Positions 35,159 to 44,539 are shown, counted from the stretch's first letter. The stretch is 64,000 bases of DNA from Robertkochia solimangrovi (GCF_007279655.1 NZ_QKWN01000001.1:496001-560000), one strand, 5' to 3'. Notes: generated from the letters alone by a model not told the origin. Numbers and translations are program-made.

Positions 35159-37006
35159 TTAAAGGGGTCTTGAGATCCCAAGTGCTTTCATTCGGGACGA
35201 AAGTGTGGTGGGAGGAATATTCAGTAACGCAGCTGCTCCGTTCTTGCCGGATATTCTCCAGGATGTTCGCTTTAAGGCTTTTCGGATATTCTTAATTTCC
35301 AATGCCTGCATTTCTTCAGCGGTAAGTATTGTATCTTCGGCGGGAGCAACAGAATCCGATGGTTTGGAAGCACCCGGAAGTATGGTATGCCAGTGCACTT
35401 TTCCTGAGCCAGCCAGTATTACTGCTCTTTCTACCAGGTTTTGTAATTCCCTGACATTTCCCGGCCATGAATAGGCGAGTAATTGTTCCCTGTCGGTTTC
35501 CGATAAGCTGAATGTCGGGATATTCATCTTAGCAGTATAATGAGCTATCATCGTGTTTGCGATCAAACAAATATCGTTACCACGGTCGCGGAGTGGGGGT
35601 ACTTTAATCGGAAAAACATTGAGACGATAGTAAAGATCTTCCCTGAACTCATGCTGACGGGAACGTTCGAGCAGATCACGGTGAGTTGCGGCGATGATAC
35701 GAACATCTATCTTGATGGTTTCAGAACTTCCTACCGGTTCAAATTCCCGTTCCTGAATCACTCTTAATAGTTTGGGTTGAAGATTCAAAGGAAGTTCACC
35801 GATCTCATCCAGGAAGATGGTGCCTTTGTCGGCCAGCTGAAACCTACCTTTTCTACTACTCACGGCTCCTGTAAAAGCACCTTTTTCATGTCCGAACAAT
35901 TCGCTTTCTATGAGATTCTCCGGAATAGCACCGCAATTGATCCGTATAAGGGGGTGTGCATTTCTATGGCTTTCATGGTGTATGGCTCGTGCAACCAATT
36001 CTTTTCCGGTACCCGTTTCTCCTGTGATCAATACATTGGCATCGGTTCTGGCTACCTTACCGATCATTTTAATGACCTCTTTCATTGAAGGAGCTTCTCC
36101 AATGATGCCATGATTGTTGGTGAGTTCACGTATTTCATTTTCCAGATATTGCGTCTGTGAAGTGAGGAGACGTATATTATCTTCATTCTTGAGTCTCTCT
36201 TCAATACTTCTCAGGATCAGGATATAAAACGTTTCCGAATCGGTGCCACTTTTGCTGAGCGTAGCTTCACAGAGAGCGGTAGTGTCGTTGGAGCCGATCA
36301 CCTTAAGCGGGAATTTGAAAAAAATGCTGTCGCTGGCAGCTACTTTTTCAAATTTGTCACGGATCTGTTCTTCTAGTACGGTGGAGGAAGTTTCATCGAA
36401 GAAGTAAAGAATATTTCGTTGCAAGACATCGCTATTTTCCAGTATTGATTCTGCGGCATGGTTGGTATGAACAATCCTGAAATTCTTATCGAACATAAGA
36501 ATGGCATCCATGGCGCCATTGATCAGTGTATTCATACGCAGGTTGGCATTTTCAAGGGCTTTCCCGGAGGTTGCCAGTTGTTCCTGAATAATATCGAGAT
36601 CACGGTGTCTTTTGATGAGTACCGATAGAATGCCTTGTGAAAATCCCTGATCGGAAGCCATCAATTCCATAAATATTTCGCGTGTGGCAGTCATAAATTT
36701 GCTGTCTCCCGCTGCACTTACGGTGGTAGATCTGCGTTGTCTGTCGATCATGGCATATTCTCCGAAACACTCCCCGGATTCCAGATATCCATAAATATGG
36801 GTGTTGTCATGAATCATGACTTTGCCTTCCAGAATAACATAGAGGGTATCGCCTTCATCTCCTTTTTCAAAGATGACATCGCCTTTATCTACAGTGATGA
36901 TCGAGGCCATTTCACAAAAGCGAAACAGGGAATCATGAGCCACTTCTGCAAACAATGAAGTTTTAGAAAGAAAGCTACAGATATCATTTACTTGTTTATC
37001 GGCCAT
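35159..37006 (-). CDS. Sigma-54 activator with cyclic-nucleotide-binding and PAS domains
   Basis: A cytoplasmic enhancer-binding protein of 615 aa. Domains in order: CRP-like cyclic-nucleotide-binding domain (about 10-125) with the phosphate cassette [18 protein letters not shown], keeping both FGE and the Arg of RRST, so nucleotide binding is plausible; a PAS-like region (about 155-270); an AAA+ domain (about 300-530) with Walker [14 protein letters not shown] (near 332), GAFTGA (near 379) and Walker [10 protein letters not shown]; and a Fis-type HTH (about 590-612, [20 protein letters not shown]). GAFTGA means it contacts sigma-54. Its stop is three bases from the dyad cluster. A class III cyclase lies 87 bases upstream on the same strand, probably its signal source. 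Confidence 0.93.
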   Translation of the reverse strand: MADKQVNDICSFLSKTSLFAEVAHDSLFRFCEMASIITVDKGDVIFEKGDEGDTLYVILEGKVMIHDNTHIYGYLESGECFGEYAMIDRQRRSTTVSAAGDSKFMTATREIFMELMASDQGFSQGILSVLIKRHRDLDIIQEQLATSGKALENANLRMNTLINGAMDAILMFDKNFRIVHTNHAAESILENSDVLQRNILYFFDETSSTVLEEQIRDKFEKVAASDSIFFKFPLKVIGSNDTTALCEATLSKSGTDSETFYILILRSIEERLKNEDNIRLLTSQTQYLENEIRELTNNHGIIGEAPSMKEVIKMIGKVARTDANVLITGETGTGKELVARAIHHESHRNAHPLIRINCGAIPENLIESELFGHEKGAFTGAVSSRKGRFQLADKGTIFLDEIGELPLNLQPKLLRVIQEREFEPVGSSETIKIDVRIIAATHRDLLERSRQHEFREDLYYRLNVFPIKVPPLRDRGNDICLIANTMIAHYTAKMNIPTFSLSETDREQLLAYSWPGNVRELQNLVERAVILAGSGKVHWHTILPGASKPSDSVAPAEDTILTAEEMQALEIKNIRKALKRTSWRISGKNGAAALLNIPPTTLSSRMKALGISRPL

Positions 37007-37093
37007 GATAACAGAAAGGATGAAGTACCATTTTTATAAAGATAGAAATAATCCGCTTTTCTTGAATGTTGGTTGCTTTCGCCTGAATATTCA

Positions 37094-39130
37094 TCATGGT
37101 TCGCTAATGCCATGTTCTTTTAATAGTTGATTATAGCGTTCTGTTCCTTTCAAATAATTAAAGAAGTACAGATGATCGTCATTAAAAAGTGTCGTTTTAT
37201 TTCTGGTTGTATCTAAATAATAATAAACACTGTCGTTGAGTTCGATTCCGGCGAAGACTACTGCGATTCGATGGTTTTCCAATCTGCTGCCATCCTTCGC
37301 TTTGATCTCCTTTATAGTCTTTAACGCACTCAACGTGTCGCCAGTCTGACCATAGGAATAACCGAGAAAGCGGAAATAGGCAGGGTCATCTTCGGCCAGT
37401 TCGGTTAATACGGGAATCGCTTTCTTATAATCAGGTTTTGACATATAAAGGCGCATATACAACCTGTTCATCGTAAACCTGTCGGCTTCTTCATATTCAT
37501 TTTCAATCTTTCCGATAAGGTCTTCAGCATCCTTATACTTTGCATTGAATATAAGGGCGCTAAAATAATTGGTAGCGGCAGCAAACGAAAGTGGATCGAG
37601 CTTATATGCAATCTCAGCTTGTTCCAATTGACGCTCATACTGATCTGTGTAGTAGAAAAATGTGGCGTATTGATATCTGGCGGTAACATCGTTCGGCGAT
37701 AGGCTGATCGCTTTTTCAAAAGCCTCTTTGGCGGCTTCGTATTGTTTCTGATGATTAAGTAATAATCCTTTTACCGTATAGATTCGGGTAAGTTTATTAT
37801 TAAGTTTTTCGGCTTTCCGCAGGTAGATCTCCGCTTTTTCTGTTGCTTCTTCTGGATCAGCACCTCCGTAATACGTTTGAAGAAATGTGGAATTCGCGAT
37901 CTCAGCATAGGCTTCCGCATAGTTTGTATCGATGGCGATAGCCTTTTCGTAATATTCAATGCTCTTGGCGATACTTTCGCGGGTTCTTTTATCAGCTTCA
38001 TTTCTGCCTTTGAGAAAGAATTCATAAGCCTGAATGTTTTCTGTGGGGATCGTAGCAAGATTTTCAATATCCTCATTACTGATGTTCAGTTCCAGTGCCA
38101 TGGCGATCTTTTGCGCAACCTCGGCCTGTACTGAAAGTATATTAACCAGGGTCCGGTCGTAATTATCAGCCCAGATATGCTCATCGTTTCTGGCATCGAT
38201 AAGTTGAGCCGAAACCCGGATGTCATTTCCGAATTTTCGAAGACTTCCGTCAAGCACATAATTAACACCCAGTTCTTTCGCGATTTCGGGGATGGTCTTG
38301 GAAGAGTTCTTATAATGCATCACCGATGTTCTTGAGATCACGTGAATATCTTTTAGCTTTGACAACTGCGTAAGGATGTCCTCTGTGATTCCATCGGAAA
38401 AAATGTCGTTTTCCAGCTGATTGCTGAGGTTCTTGAAAGGAAGCACGGCGATGGAAAAGTCTCCTTCCCGGGCTGCCGGTCTCAAATATTCTACATAAAT
38501 GATCGAAGCCAATGCTATAAGTAATGAAATGATCAGGATGAGTCCTCCTCTGGAAAGTTTCTTAGGTCTTCCCGAACGGATGCTTCCTGATCTCAGTTTT
38601 CCCTTGATTTTTTTGGCATCCGGAATAGTCAGACCTTTATTGGCCAAAGCGAAGATCGGCATGGTGCCCTCCACATTTTTCAGCTCATAGGCATCCAGGA
38701 ATTTGAATTCGAATTGTTCGTGATTTCGGGTTTGGTCATGGACCTTATCAGAAATCAGTACACTGCCGGGAATGGCACAGGATTCAATTCTGGAGGCAAT
38801 ATTAACGGCATTTCCGATTATATCATCTTTGGAAGTGATAATATCCCCTACGTGGATACCGATCCGAACAGGGATGACCGGTGATTCCTGAAAGGCTTGT
38901 TGCATTTCAATGGCACAGGCTACGGCTTCTACACTGCTTCGGAATATGCTTAGCGTACCATCGCCGAAATACTGGATGATCTTTCCGTTATACTTCCCTG
39001 TCAGGGTATTAAAGATCTCTCTGTGTTTTTCGCGGATCAGAACCGCTTCGCTTTCATTCTGATGCATTAATTTGGTATACCCTTCAATGTCGGTGAACAT
39101 TATGGCGGCCAGTTGTCTCTTTTCTGCCAT
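37094..39130 (-). CDS. Class III nucleotide cyclase with membrane segment and TPR/TolB-like domain
   Basis: A 678-aa protein. The class III catalytic domain is at the N-terminus (about 1-165): metal-binding Asp in IMFTDIEGYTKLM and in FGDGTLSIF, and the transition-state Asn/Arg in GNAVNIASRIES. The usual adenine-selecting Lys of the VVKxxGD motif is Gln here (IIQYFGD), so the product may not be cAMP or the base choice may be relaxed. A membrane helix follows (LILIISLLIALASIIYV, about 195), then a FlgO/TolB-like segment beginning SIAVLPFKNLSNQLENDIFS and several TPR repeats to the end. ATG at 39130 is preferred over 39184. The neighbour is a cyclic-nucleotide-binding activator. Confidence 0.85.
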   Translation of the reverse strand: MAEKRQLAAIMFTDIEGYTKLMHQNESEAVLIREKHREIFNTLTGKYNGKIIQYFGDGTLSIFRSSVEAVACAIEMQQAFQESPVIPVRIGIHVGDIITSKDDIIGNAVNIASRIESCAIPGSVLISDKVHDQTRNHEQFEFKFLDAYELKNVEGTMPIFALANKGLTIPDAKKIKGKLRSGSIRSGRPKKLSRGGLILIISLLIALASIIYVEYLRPAAREGDFSIAVLPFKNLSNQLENDIFSDGITEDILTQLSKLKDIHVISRTSVMHYKNSSKTIPEIAKELGVNYVLDGSLRKFGNDIRVSAQLIDARNDEHIWADNYDRTLVNILSVQAEVAQKIAMALELNISNEDIENLATIPTENIQAYEFFLKGRNEADKRTRESIAKSIEYYEKAIAIDTNYAEAYAEIANSTFLQTYYGGADPEEATEKAEIYLRKAEKLNNKLTRIYTVKGLLLNHQKQYEAAKEAFEKAISLSPNDVTARYQYATFFYYTDQYERQLEQAEIAYKLDPLSFAAATNYFSALIFNAKYKDAEDLIGKIENEYEEADRFTMNRLYMRLYMSKPDYKKAIPVLTELAEDDPAYFRFLGYSYGQTGDTLSALKTIKEIKAKDGSRLENHRIAVVFAGIELNDSVYYYLDTTRNKTTLFNDDHLYFFNYLKGTERYNQLLKEHGISEP

Positions 39131-39909
39131 TATTAGATCGGATAGGTTGGTCTTGTAAGTTAAAGATAGTGAATTGTTTATCATGATAGGTCAGCTAATT
39201 TTAATCGGCCTTACTTTACAGAATAGGCCACCATCTTAGCGGAATAGGTTGCGCTTTGGTTTCTTTCGATCTTTAAAAGAAAATAGGGATGTGTATTCAT
39301 CGTATGAAGTCTTCATCTCATTCAAAAGTGTATAGCACACCTGAAAATTGCCTGACATAGTCGTAGCGATATCAGATGGTCAGTTTTATAGCTATCCAAC
39401 TATCTTTTAATAGATAAAATTGTGTTAAATGTGTTCAAAGAGGCTATTAAATTATCCTTTGGAAAGTGAAAGCAGTATTCCGGTAATAGCCAAAAAGTTA
39501 GGGCTGCCAGTATAACCATTATATGTGTTTAAATGTTGTTTTAACGTTGTTAAACGGCATTTTTCACCTCCGTTTCATAACCTATATCATTGTTCGGTTT
39601 GAAAAATGCATCTATATTTGAGATATGGACCTCTTTATATCAGCTACTGCTGTTACTAATTTTATATGGCTTCTTATACTATTTTCATAACCGAAACGTA
39701 TGGGTAAAAAGCAGGTAGCCTGGCGGCGTACATCAGGCTTCCGGAGGTAATGGAAATGCCAGTTGTACAGTGTTTAGCTGCTTCAAGTGGTATAGCTGAG
39801 TTGGCAGGGTCTGATAATGATGGTTCTATATATTTCAAAGCGTTAGAACCTTCTGGCAGAACAAAATGATAATACGGTCGTCATTGCTTTCAGATAGGTA
39901 GTGATCTGA
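39131..39909 (+). other. Intergenic region with eroded frames and an inverted repeat
   Basis: No intact gene. TTTAAC-GTT-GTTAAA (39540-39554) is a 6-bp-arm dyad. At 39750 a frame MEMPVVQCLAASS... of 39 codons follows a GGAGG-like site but is not convincing. A frame near 39862 reads NDNTVVIAF and then meets stops; with the fragment after 39910 it suggests leftovers of a histidine-kinase gene. Confidence 0.35.
39590..39620 (+). promoter_or_regulatory. TTG-N20-TATATTTG promoter
   Basis: TTG at 39590-39592 and TATATTTG at 39613-39620 with a 20-bp spacer match the Bacteroidota pattern well. The start site would be near 39627, giving a leader of almost 390 bases before the response regulator at 40015. 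The dyad at 39540-39554 lies just upstream. Confidence 0.65.
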
Positions 39910-40014
39910 GGAGATCTACCCTACGATACGGAAAACCGTATAAATATCGCAGGAGTAAATATTAGTTTTGAATCGGCAGTAGATGCCGGGTTTAGTACAA
40001 AAATTACGTTTTAA
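39910..40014 (+). pseudogene. C-terminal remnant of a sensor histidine kinase
   Basis: An open stretch without start codon reads GDLPYDTENRINIAGVNISF, then ESAVDAGFSTKITF and a TAA that abuts the ATG of the response regulator. The pattern fits the end of a HATPase_c domain (ENRI...G...ISFES...G...TKITF; compare NRVRRLKGNLQLKSKENFGT in the kinase at 3.1 kb). The upstream frame has two stops (39892-39909 area). So the kinase that once paired with the regulator at 40015 seems deleted or decayed. This reading is inference from a short alignment. Confidence 0.5.
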
Positions 40015-40680
40015 ATGTTTAGAAAAGTTTTAATCGCAGATGATCTCGGAAGTATAAATGCTGGGGTAAGGTCTGTCGCCGAATCTTTGGGGATTGCAGA
40101 AGTCGATCAGGTACAATATTGTGATGATGCCTGGTTAAAGCTGAAAAAGGGAGTAACTGACGGGGCCCCATACGATCTTCTGATCACGGATCTTTCATTT
40201 AAATCAGACCATAGAGAACAACGCCTCCATAGCGGCGATGATCTTATTGCTGAAGCAAAGCAATATTTTCCTGAATTAAAAGTGATCGCCTATTCCATGG
40301 AAGATCGTTTACAAAGAATCAGAATACTTTGTAATAATTTCGGACTTGACGGATATGTATGTAAGGGAAGACGTGGTTTACAGGAATTGGAGATGGCTAT
40401 CGGTGCAGTCTATGATGCTCAGAACTATTTGTCGCCTGAAGTTTCTCAAGCCCTTCATCCGAGGTCTGATCTCGAGGTGGAAGAATTCGATGTCGAACTG
40501 ATCAAACAACTTTCACTTGGGCTTTCTCAGGATGATATCAGCAAATTATTCAGAGCGCATCATATATCCCCAAGCAGTCTTAGTTCTATTGAAAAGCGTA
40601 TCAATAAACTGAAGATTCAGTTTAAAGCGAACAATGCGATTCACCTGGTGGCGATCTTTAAGGATCTTGGGTTCATTTAA
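40015..40680 (+). CDS. Orphan response regulator, REC plus HTH
   Basis: A 221-aa response regulator of the same make-up as the one at 2450. The receiver (about 4-130) has VLIADDLG with the acidic pair, phospho-Asp in LLITDLSF (about residue 60) and Lys in YVCKGRRG (about 118). The C-terminus (about 155-221) is a LuxR-like HTH, with KQLSLGLSQDDISKLFRAHH as the first part and SSIEKRINKLKIQFKANNAI after it. No intact kinase is adjacent; a kinase remnant ends at the base before its ATG. It converges on the gene at 40685, four bases away. Confidence 0.88.
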   Translation: MFRKVLIADDLGSINAGVRSVAESLGIAEVDQVQYCDDAWLKLKKGVTDGAPYDLLITDLSFKSDHREQRLHSGDDLIAEAKQYFPELKVIAYSMEDRLQRIRILCNNFGLDGYVCKGRRGLQELEMAIGAVYDAQNYLSPEVSQALHPRSDLEVEEFDVELIKQLSLGLSQDDISKLFRAHHISPSSLSSIEKRINKLKIQFKANNAIHLVAIFKDLGFI

Positions 40681-40684
40681 AGGC

Positions 40685-40984
40685 TCATTTCATGCAAACT
40701 GTGATGTCGAAGTAAAAATCAACCTCACTAACGTCGCCGTCAATGGCAGAAAGCATATGAATAACATCCATAGGTTTTCCGTTTATTCGGATTAGCTTAT
40801 GGCCTAAATGTTGTAATACCATATTATTCAGGAGGGCTATGTATTTTATAGTGATATATTCCACCTCGTGGGCACCATAAAAGTCATCGGTAATAATAAT
40901 GGCGTTCTCAGGGGAACTTCCATCACCACCGTCAATAGGAAGGTCCTTTCCGAACCGGATCTTAATCATTTCTTTTAAATTCAT
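40685..40984 (-). CDS. Conserved-looking 99-aa protein, unknown
   Basis: A small acidic protein with a basic head (MNLKEMIKIRFGKDLPIDGG), a central strand-rich segment (EYITIKYIALLNNMVLQHLG) and the end SEVDFYFDITVCMK. Unknown family; no signal peptide or membrane segment, so cytoplasmic. Clean codon use and a start ATG with AT-rich upstream support a real gene. It ends four bases from the stop of the response regulator, which converges on it. Confidence 0.6.
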   Translation of the reverse strand: MNLKEMIKIRFGKDLPIDGGDGSSPENAIIITDDFYGAHEVEYITIKYIALLNNMVLQHLGHKLIRINGKPMDVIHMLSAIDGDVSEVDFYFDITVCMK

Positions 40985-41110
40985 TACAGTGTAGTGTTAT
41001 GAATTTAAATTAAATATAATTATGCTGAAGGTCATTACGGTTTTCCGTATGAGAAGAAAATAAAAAGTCTAAATTCAGATTTATTCGTTAAAAGAGATTC
41101 TTTTTTAAAA

Positions 41111-41350
41111 TTAGTCTTCCCATCCGCAAAGTGTGCGTTTAAGTTCACGGGCTTCCTTAAGGGTTGTTTCATAGACCTTTGTGGAACAATTACTAAGCCC
41201 ACGGCATTTCGGTGTTAAATGGTATTTCTTACTGGAAGGGCCTTTGCAAATATATACCTTGGTTTCACTACTTCCGAAGGAAAATAGAAATACCGAAGCA
41301 ACAATAAGGAACCCCTGAGTAAGGTATTTACCTTTCAGGTGCTTTATCAT
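41111..41350 (-). CDS. Secreted small protein with a Cys/His motif
   Basis: A 79-aa exported protein with a signal-like head (KHLKGKYLTQGFLIVASVFLFSFG). The mature part has VYICKGPSSKKYHLTPKCRG, then LSNCSTKVYETTLKEARELKRTLCGWED. The pattern K-Y-H...C-R-G-L...C...T-L-x-E-A...C-G is shared with small metal- or thiol-binding domains of Bacteroidota. A weak palindrome (41398-41413), similar to the candidate XRE operator, lies 48 bp upstream. The ATG at 41350 is used rather than TTG 41356. Function unknown. Confidence 0.6.
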   Translation of the reverse strand: MIKHLKGKYLTQGFLIVASVFLFSFGSSETKVYICKGPSSKKYHLTPKCRGLSNCSTKVYETTLKEARELKRTLCGWED

Positions 41351-41397
41351 GATCAAGGATTTATTGATGGCTAATGTATGAAAAAGATGTCAAAACA

Positions 41398-41413
41398 CAA
41401 CATATATGTGTTG
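41398..41413. promoter_or_regulatory. Imperfect copy of the ACATATATGT palindrome
   Basis: CAACATATATGTGTTG keeps the central 10-bp palindrome ACATATATGT and the right half ATGTGTTG of the site at 1731-1752, but the left half lacks one AC. It lies upstream of the small secreted protein gene at 41111-41350, and could be a third regulator site. Confidence 0.35.
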
Positions 41414-41475
41414 AAAATTTTTTAAACATATCAACCTCCACTTCAGATCATCGACATTATGAAAGGAAAGTTTGA

Positions 41476-41928
41476 TTATTCCAAAACGGCATATCCAAAA
41501 TTCACCGAAAATTCAACACACCAAACGATGAGATATTTGTGAGTTTCGAAATTGACATTTTCAGGGATGTCATACGTGTAATTTCCTTCGAGTCCTTTTA
41601 ATTCCCCCAGTGTGATATAATCAGTTGCATTTTCATCGGTGGCCAGATACAGCTCCAGTAGGGGGCCATCATCAGATTTGAAATCAGAAAGCGAAATTTC
41701 AGTCATTTCATTGTTGACACTCGCTTTTCCTTCCGTGTCGTGAGCCACGCTGATAAAATCACCCATAAGTAGGGAATCATCTTCTGTCATGGAATCATCC
41801 TCCTCATCCATGGCCATTTCATCCGGAGTGTTTACCGTGGGATTATTAACAGGAGAACTATCATCAGAGCTGCTACAGGAGATGGTGATGGCATATAAAA
41901 TAACCAGCAATAAAAGCAAAGATCTCAT
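41476..41928 (-). CDS. DM13-domain lipoprotein
   Basis: A 150-aa lipoprotein: signal peptide up to the lipobox TISCSS, a Ser/Pro/Asp/Glu-rich linker (about 20-55), then a DM13 domain (about 58-150). DM13 signatures are GDFISVAHDTEGKASV, LSDFKSDDGPLLELYLA, and LGELKGLEGNYTYDIPENVN with the conserved IVWC near the end (HKYLIVWCVEFSVNFGYAVL). DM13 is thought to act in redox or electron transfer through its Cys. No partner gene is adjacent. Confidence 0.85.
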   Translation of the reverse strand: MRSLLLLLVILYAITISCSSSDDSSPVNNPTVNTPDEMAMDEEDDSMTEDDSLLMGDFISVAHDTEGKASVNNEMTEISLSDFKSDDGPLLELYLATDENATDYITLGELKGLEGNYTYDIPENVNFETHKYLIVWCVEFSVNFGYAVLE

Positions 41929-42066
41929 AGGGTTGGTGTATTGGTTACTTTAATTGGGTCGGGGATCCTGAAGTATCCTTACAGATCAACGTATGTTACA
42001 TTTGCTGAAGTGTGCATTACAGCGGTTTAGTGGTTCAGAAAAATCAGGTCTGTGAAACTACCTCGA

Positions 42067-42273
42067 TCAATCACAGGTTTGCTGACACTCAGCATTCATT
42101 TTATCGAGATATGCACGGGTATATTTATCAGGGTTGTCATCTACATCCTGTGGCGTGTACGGTTGTTTTAGATATTGACCGACTTCTGTATAATACCTGC
42201 AATCACAGGTTTCGTCTTTTTCACAACTATTGGTTAGTAAGAGTATGCAAAGCAGGGTAAAAATCTTCTTCAT
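42067..42273 (-). CDS. Small Cys-rich lipoprotein
   Basis: A 68-aa lipoprotein: MKKIFTLLCILLLTNSC with lipobox TNSC and a mature part of about 50 residues carrying four further Cys in ETCDCRYY and ECQQTCD. The family is not recognised. The Cys spacing (CDC at one end, CxxxC at the other) suggests a disulfide-stabilised fold or metal binding. It lies between the DM13 lipoprotein and the amidohydrolase, same strand. Confidence 0.6.
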   Translation of the reverse strand: MKKIFTLLCILLLTNSCEKDETCDCRYYTEVGQYLKQPYTPQDVDDNPDKYTRAYLDKMNAECQQTCD

Positions 42274-42403
42274 AAGCATTTCTGTAATCCGGATAGCTAA
42301 GTGTTAAGGAGCGCCTATCCGCTAATCATCAAAAATACTGCTGTGACTTAAGCTTTGGGTTAAGTCAATATTACCTAAGTTTTAAGAAATATCTGTTGTT
42401 AAT

Positions 42404-43423
42404 TTAACGTTGTGATCGTTTGCGGTACATTGTACTGACTTCGCGGTAATGCGAAATGATCTGCTCTTCTTTAAGGCGGAGGAAACGCGCAGCATTATGA
42501 TACAAGATATTATATTTCTCCTCATTGTCCAGCCATCCGATATCATAGACCACCCTAAGGTTTTGTTCTATCGTGCCCGTGTAATCAGACCCGAACATCA
42601 ATCGGTCTCCGAGACCTTCCTCGTAAAGTAAACGAAGATTAGGTTCCCATATTTGTTTAGGCATCATAATACAGATAGCTGAAAAATCGCAATACACCTG
42701 TGGATATTTCTTCATTAAGGCGATAGCTTCTTCGGTATAACCCCCTCCGTAATGCATAAGGATAATCCTTAGATTCGGATATTTTTCAAGAATGGGTGCC
42801 AGTAGTTCAGGATTCGCGAATTGCGGACTGTAGTTTGGTCGCTCCTTTTCATCGACTTTCGGTGGGCCTGTATCGCTGTGTACTCCAACTGGCAGATCCA
42901 TATCTGCAGCAAACTTCCAATAGGGTTCCAGTCTTATATCCGTGGGGGGGATTCCATAATAATTGTATACGGATTCTCCGAGAATTTTCAGCTCATATTT
43001 TTCATAGAGTTCTTTTAATTCGTCGTAGGTAAAAAATTCTTTTTCACAGGGTGATTCCATTTCAACCAGTTTACTGCATGGGAATTGGAGTCCGCCCCAG
43101 AAATCTTCGTCTGCTTCAGCATAGAGTCCGGCATACTTGGCAGTCCCGCCAGCAAGGGCGAGCACTACATTGTTCTGTTCCATTTCCTGCTGAGTCCATT
43201 TTAATTTCAATTGATCAAGGGAATCACCTTCTGTCAAACCTTGAGGATTATAGGCTTCATTTCCTTCATATCCTTTGGTCAGATGCATATGGACATCGAT
43301 CACGGGTCTGCCTCTCATGAATTGTTCAAAGGTTTGGAAGGTTGATGGATTCGCCGTCATGATCAAATACCCTCCACTGAAAGCGAGGGCAAAAACTAAA
43401 AGCCTGAGTAATTGTATCTTCAT
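42404..43423 (-). CDS. Secreted amidohydrolase-family protein
   Basis: A 339-aa TIM-barrel hydrolase of the amidohydrolase_2 type with an N-terminal signal or anchor (LLRLLVFALAFSGGYLIM). Metal-binding motifs: IDVHMHLTKG at the first strand, GVHSDTGP (His about 176), ILMHYGGGYTEEA and GSDYTG (Asp) near the end. Substrate unknown; family members include decarboxylases and lactonases acting on aromatic or sugar acids. It is exported, unlike most of the family. No enzyme partner is adjacent. Confidence 0.8.
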   Translation of the reverse strand: MKIQLLRLLVFALAFSGGYLIMTANPSTFQTFEQFMRGRPVIDVHMHLTKGYEGNEAYNPQGLTEGDSLDQLKLKWTQQEMEQNNVVLALAGGTAKYAGLYAEADEDFWGGLQFPCSKLVEMESPCEKEFFTYDELKELYEKYELKILGESVYNYYGIPPTDIRLEPYWKFAADMDLPVGVHSDTGPPKVDEKERPNYSPQFANPELLAPILEKYPNLRIILMHYGGGYTEEAIALMKKYPQVYCDFSAICIMMPKQIWEPNLRLLYEEGLGDRLMFGSDYTGTIEQNLRVVYDIGWLDNEEKYNILYHNAARFLRLKEEQIISHYREVSTMYRKRSQR

Positions 43424-43537
43424 CAGAAATTGCTATTGAATCAATTAAATTAAAGAAATACCCGCTTTAAACCTATTATTAAGGATAAGTTTCGATGTTT
43501 GACCTATGAATACTGAAAAAACACTATTATTTAAATC

Positions 43538-44518
43538 TTACTCCAGCAACCGTAGAAGATCCGACTTAGAAACAGTTAGGAGTCCTGCGGCCGGCAATCT
43601 TTTGGTGAGCTCGCGCCAGTTTGTATCTTCTGCATAGATCTTCTTTAGCATCGGGAGTGCATCGTCGGTCTTGCCATCATTTGCAAGTGTAATCGCTGTC
43701 CAGTACTGCATTTCGAGATTGTCGGGAAACATCTCCATAGCCGCATTATATTCTGTCATGGCTTTATCCATCTGAAGTTTTTCCACATAGAGGTCTCCTT
43801 TATTCATATGTTCATAGGCTCTGTGGACTTTCAGCAATCTTTCGAGCTCTGCGATGGGGTTGGTATGATCATCTACCCGAAGATCTACCAATCGATCATT
43901 CCAGGGTTCTTCACTCGCTTTTCCCGGTACGACTAAAAGAGCAGCAGATTGTTTTCCTCTGATATCTCCTCCCGCGTTCTGCGCTGCTTTTAATACGTAT
44001 ACCATACGTTCGGCGAGGGGCATGGTTTCACTTTCATTCCATGCTTTCACCATGGCAGGTACCACCTTGTTATTAAGCATCATGTTGGCCTGAACTGAGA
44101 AATTTTCCCCATGGCTGTCACCGGCATCTTTGATACAACTTTTACCGGTATGCACCGCAGTCCTGCCATGGGTGTCGAGTATTGCCAATTGCCGGAATTC
44201 CCTTCCTTCGTCGGTAGCGAGCAAAGCCTTCACGGCGTCCTCCGGAGATTTTCCTTGCTTCAAAAGTGTTAGGCCACGCGGACCAAAGGATTTGTTTATA
44301 AATGACTGTGTAGCGATAACGCCAACACCCGCTTCTCCCCAGGCAACGGAAGTTCCCACTGCGAACCAGTGACTTTGAACCGCCACCGCCATTTCGCCGG
44401 TACGGGCGTCGCGGGCGACAATTGAAAAAGTATGGGCCAACGGATCAGCTGGCTTTTCCTGAGCAACGGAAAAATTGCAAATAGCAAACAGAAGAGCGAG
44501 GGAAAATAAATGTTTCAT
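43538..44518 (-). CDS. Secreted DUF1028 protein with TPR-like C-terminus
   Basis: A 326-aa secreted protein (signal peptide MKHLFSLALLFAICNFSVAQ). Residues about 28-225 match DUF1028: HTFSIVARDARTGEMAVAVQS, GTSVAWGEAGVGVIATQSFI and GKSPEDAVKALLATDEGREF, an Ntn-hydrolase-like fold. The C-terminal part (about 240-326) is helical with TPR-like repeats. The role of DUF1028 is not settled; a peptidoglycan or nucleoside link has been suggested for some. It lies between the amidohydrolase and the YbbP gene. Confidence 0.85.
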   Translation of the reverse strand: MKHLFSLALLFAICNFSVAQEKPADPLAHTFSIVARDARTGEMAVAVQSHWFAVGTSVAWGEAGVGVIATQSFINKSFGPRGLTLLKQGKSPEDAVKALLATDEGREFRQLAILDTHGRTAVHTGKSCIKDAGDSHGENFSVQANMMLNNKVVPAMVKAWNESETMPLAERMVYVLKAAQNAGGDIRGKQSAALLVVPGKASEEPWNDRLVDLRVDDHTNPIAELERLLKVHRAYEHMNKGDLYVEKLQMDKAMTEYNAAMEMFPDNLEMQYWTAITLANDGKTDDALPMLKKIYAEDTNWRELTKRLPAAGLLTVSKSDLLRLLE

Positions 44519-44539
44519 ATGGATGGTTTTGGTAGTTGA

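Noticed and set aside
39750-39869. 39-codon frame after a GGAGG-like site
   Set aside because: Composition is not protein-like and strong Shine-Dalgarno sites are uncommon in this group; the area looks like an eroded kinase gene.
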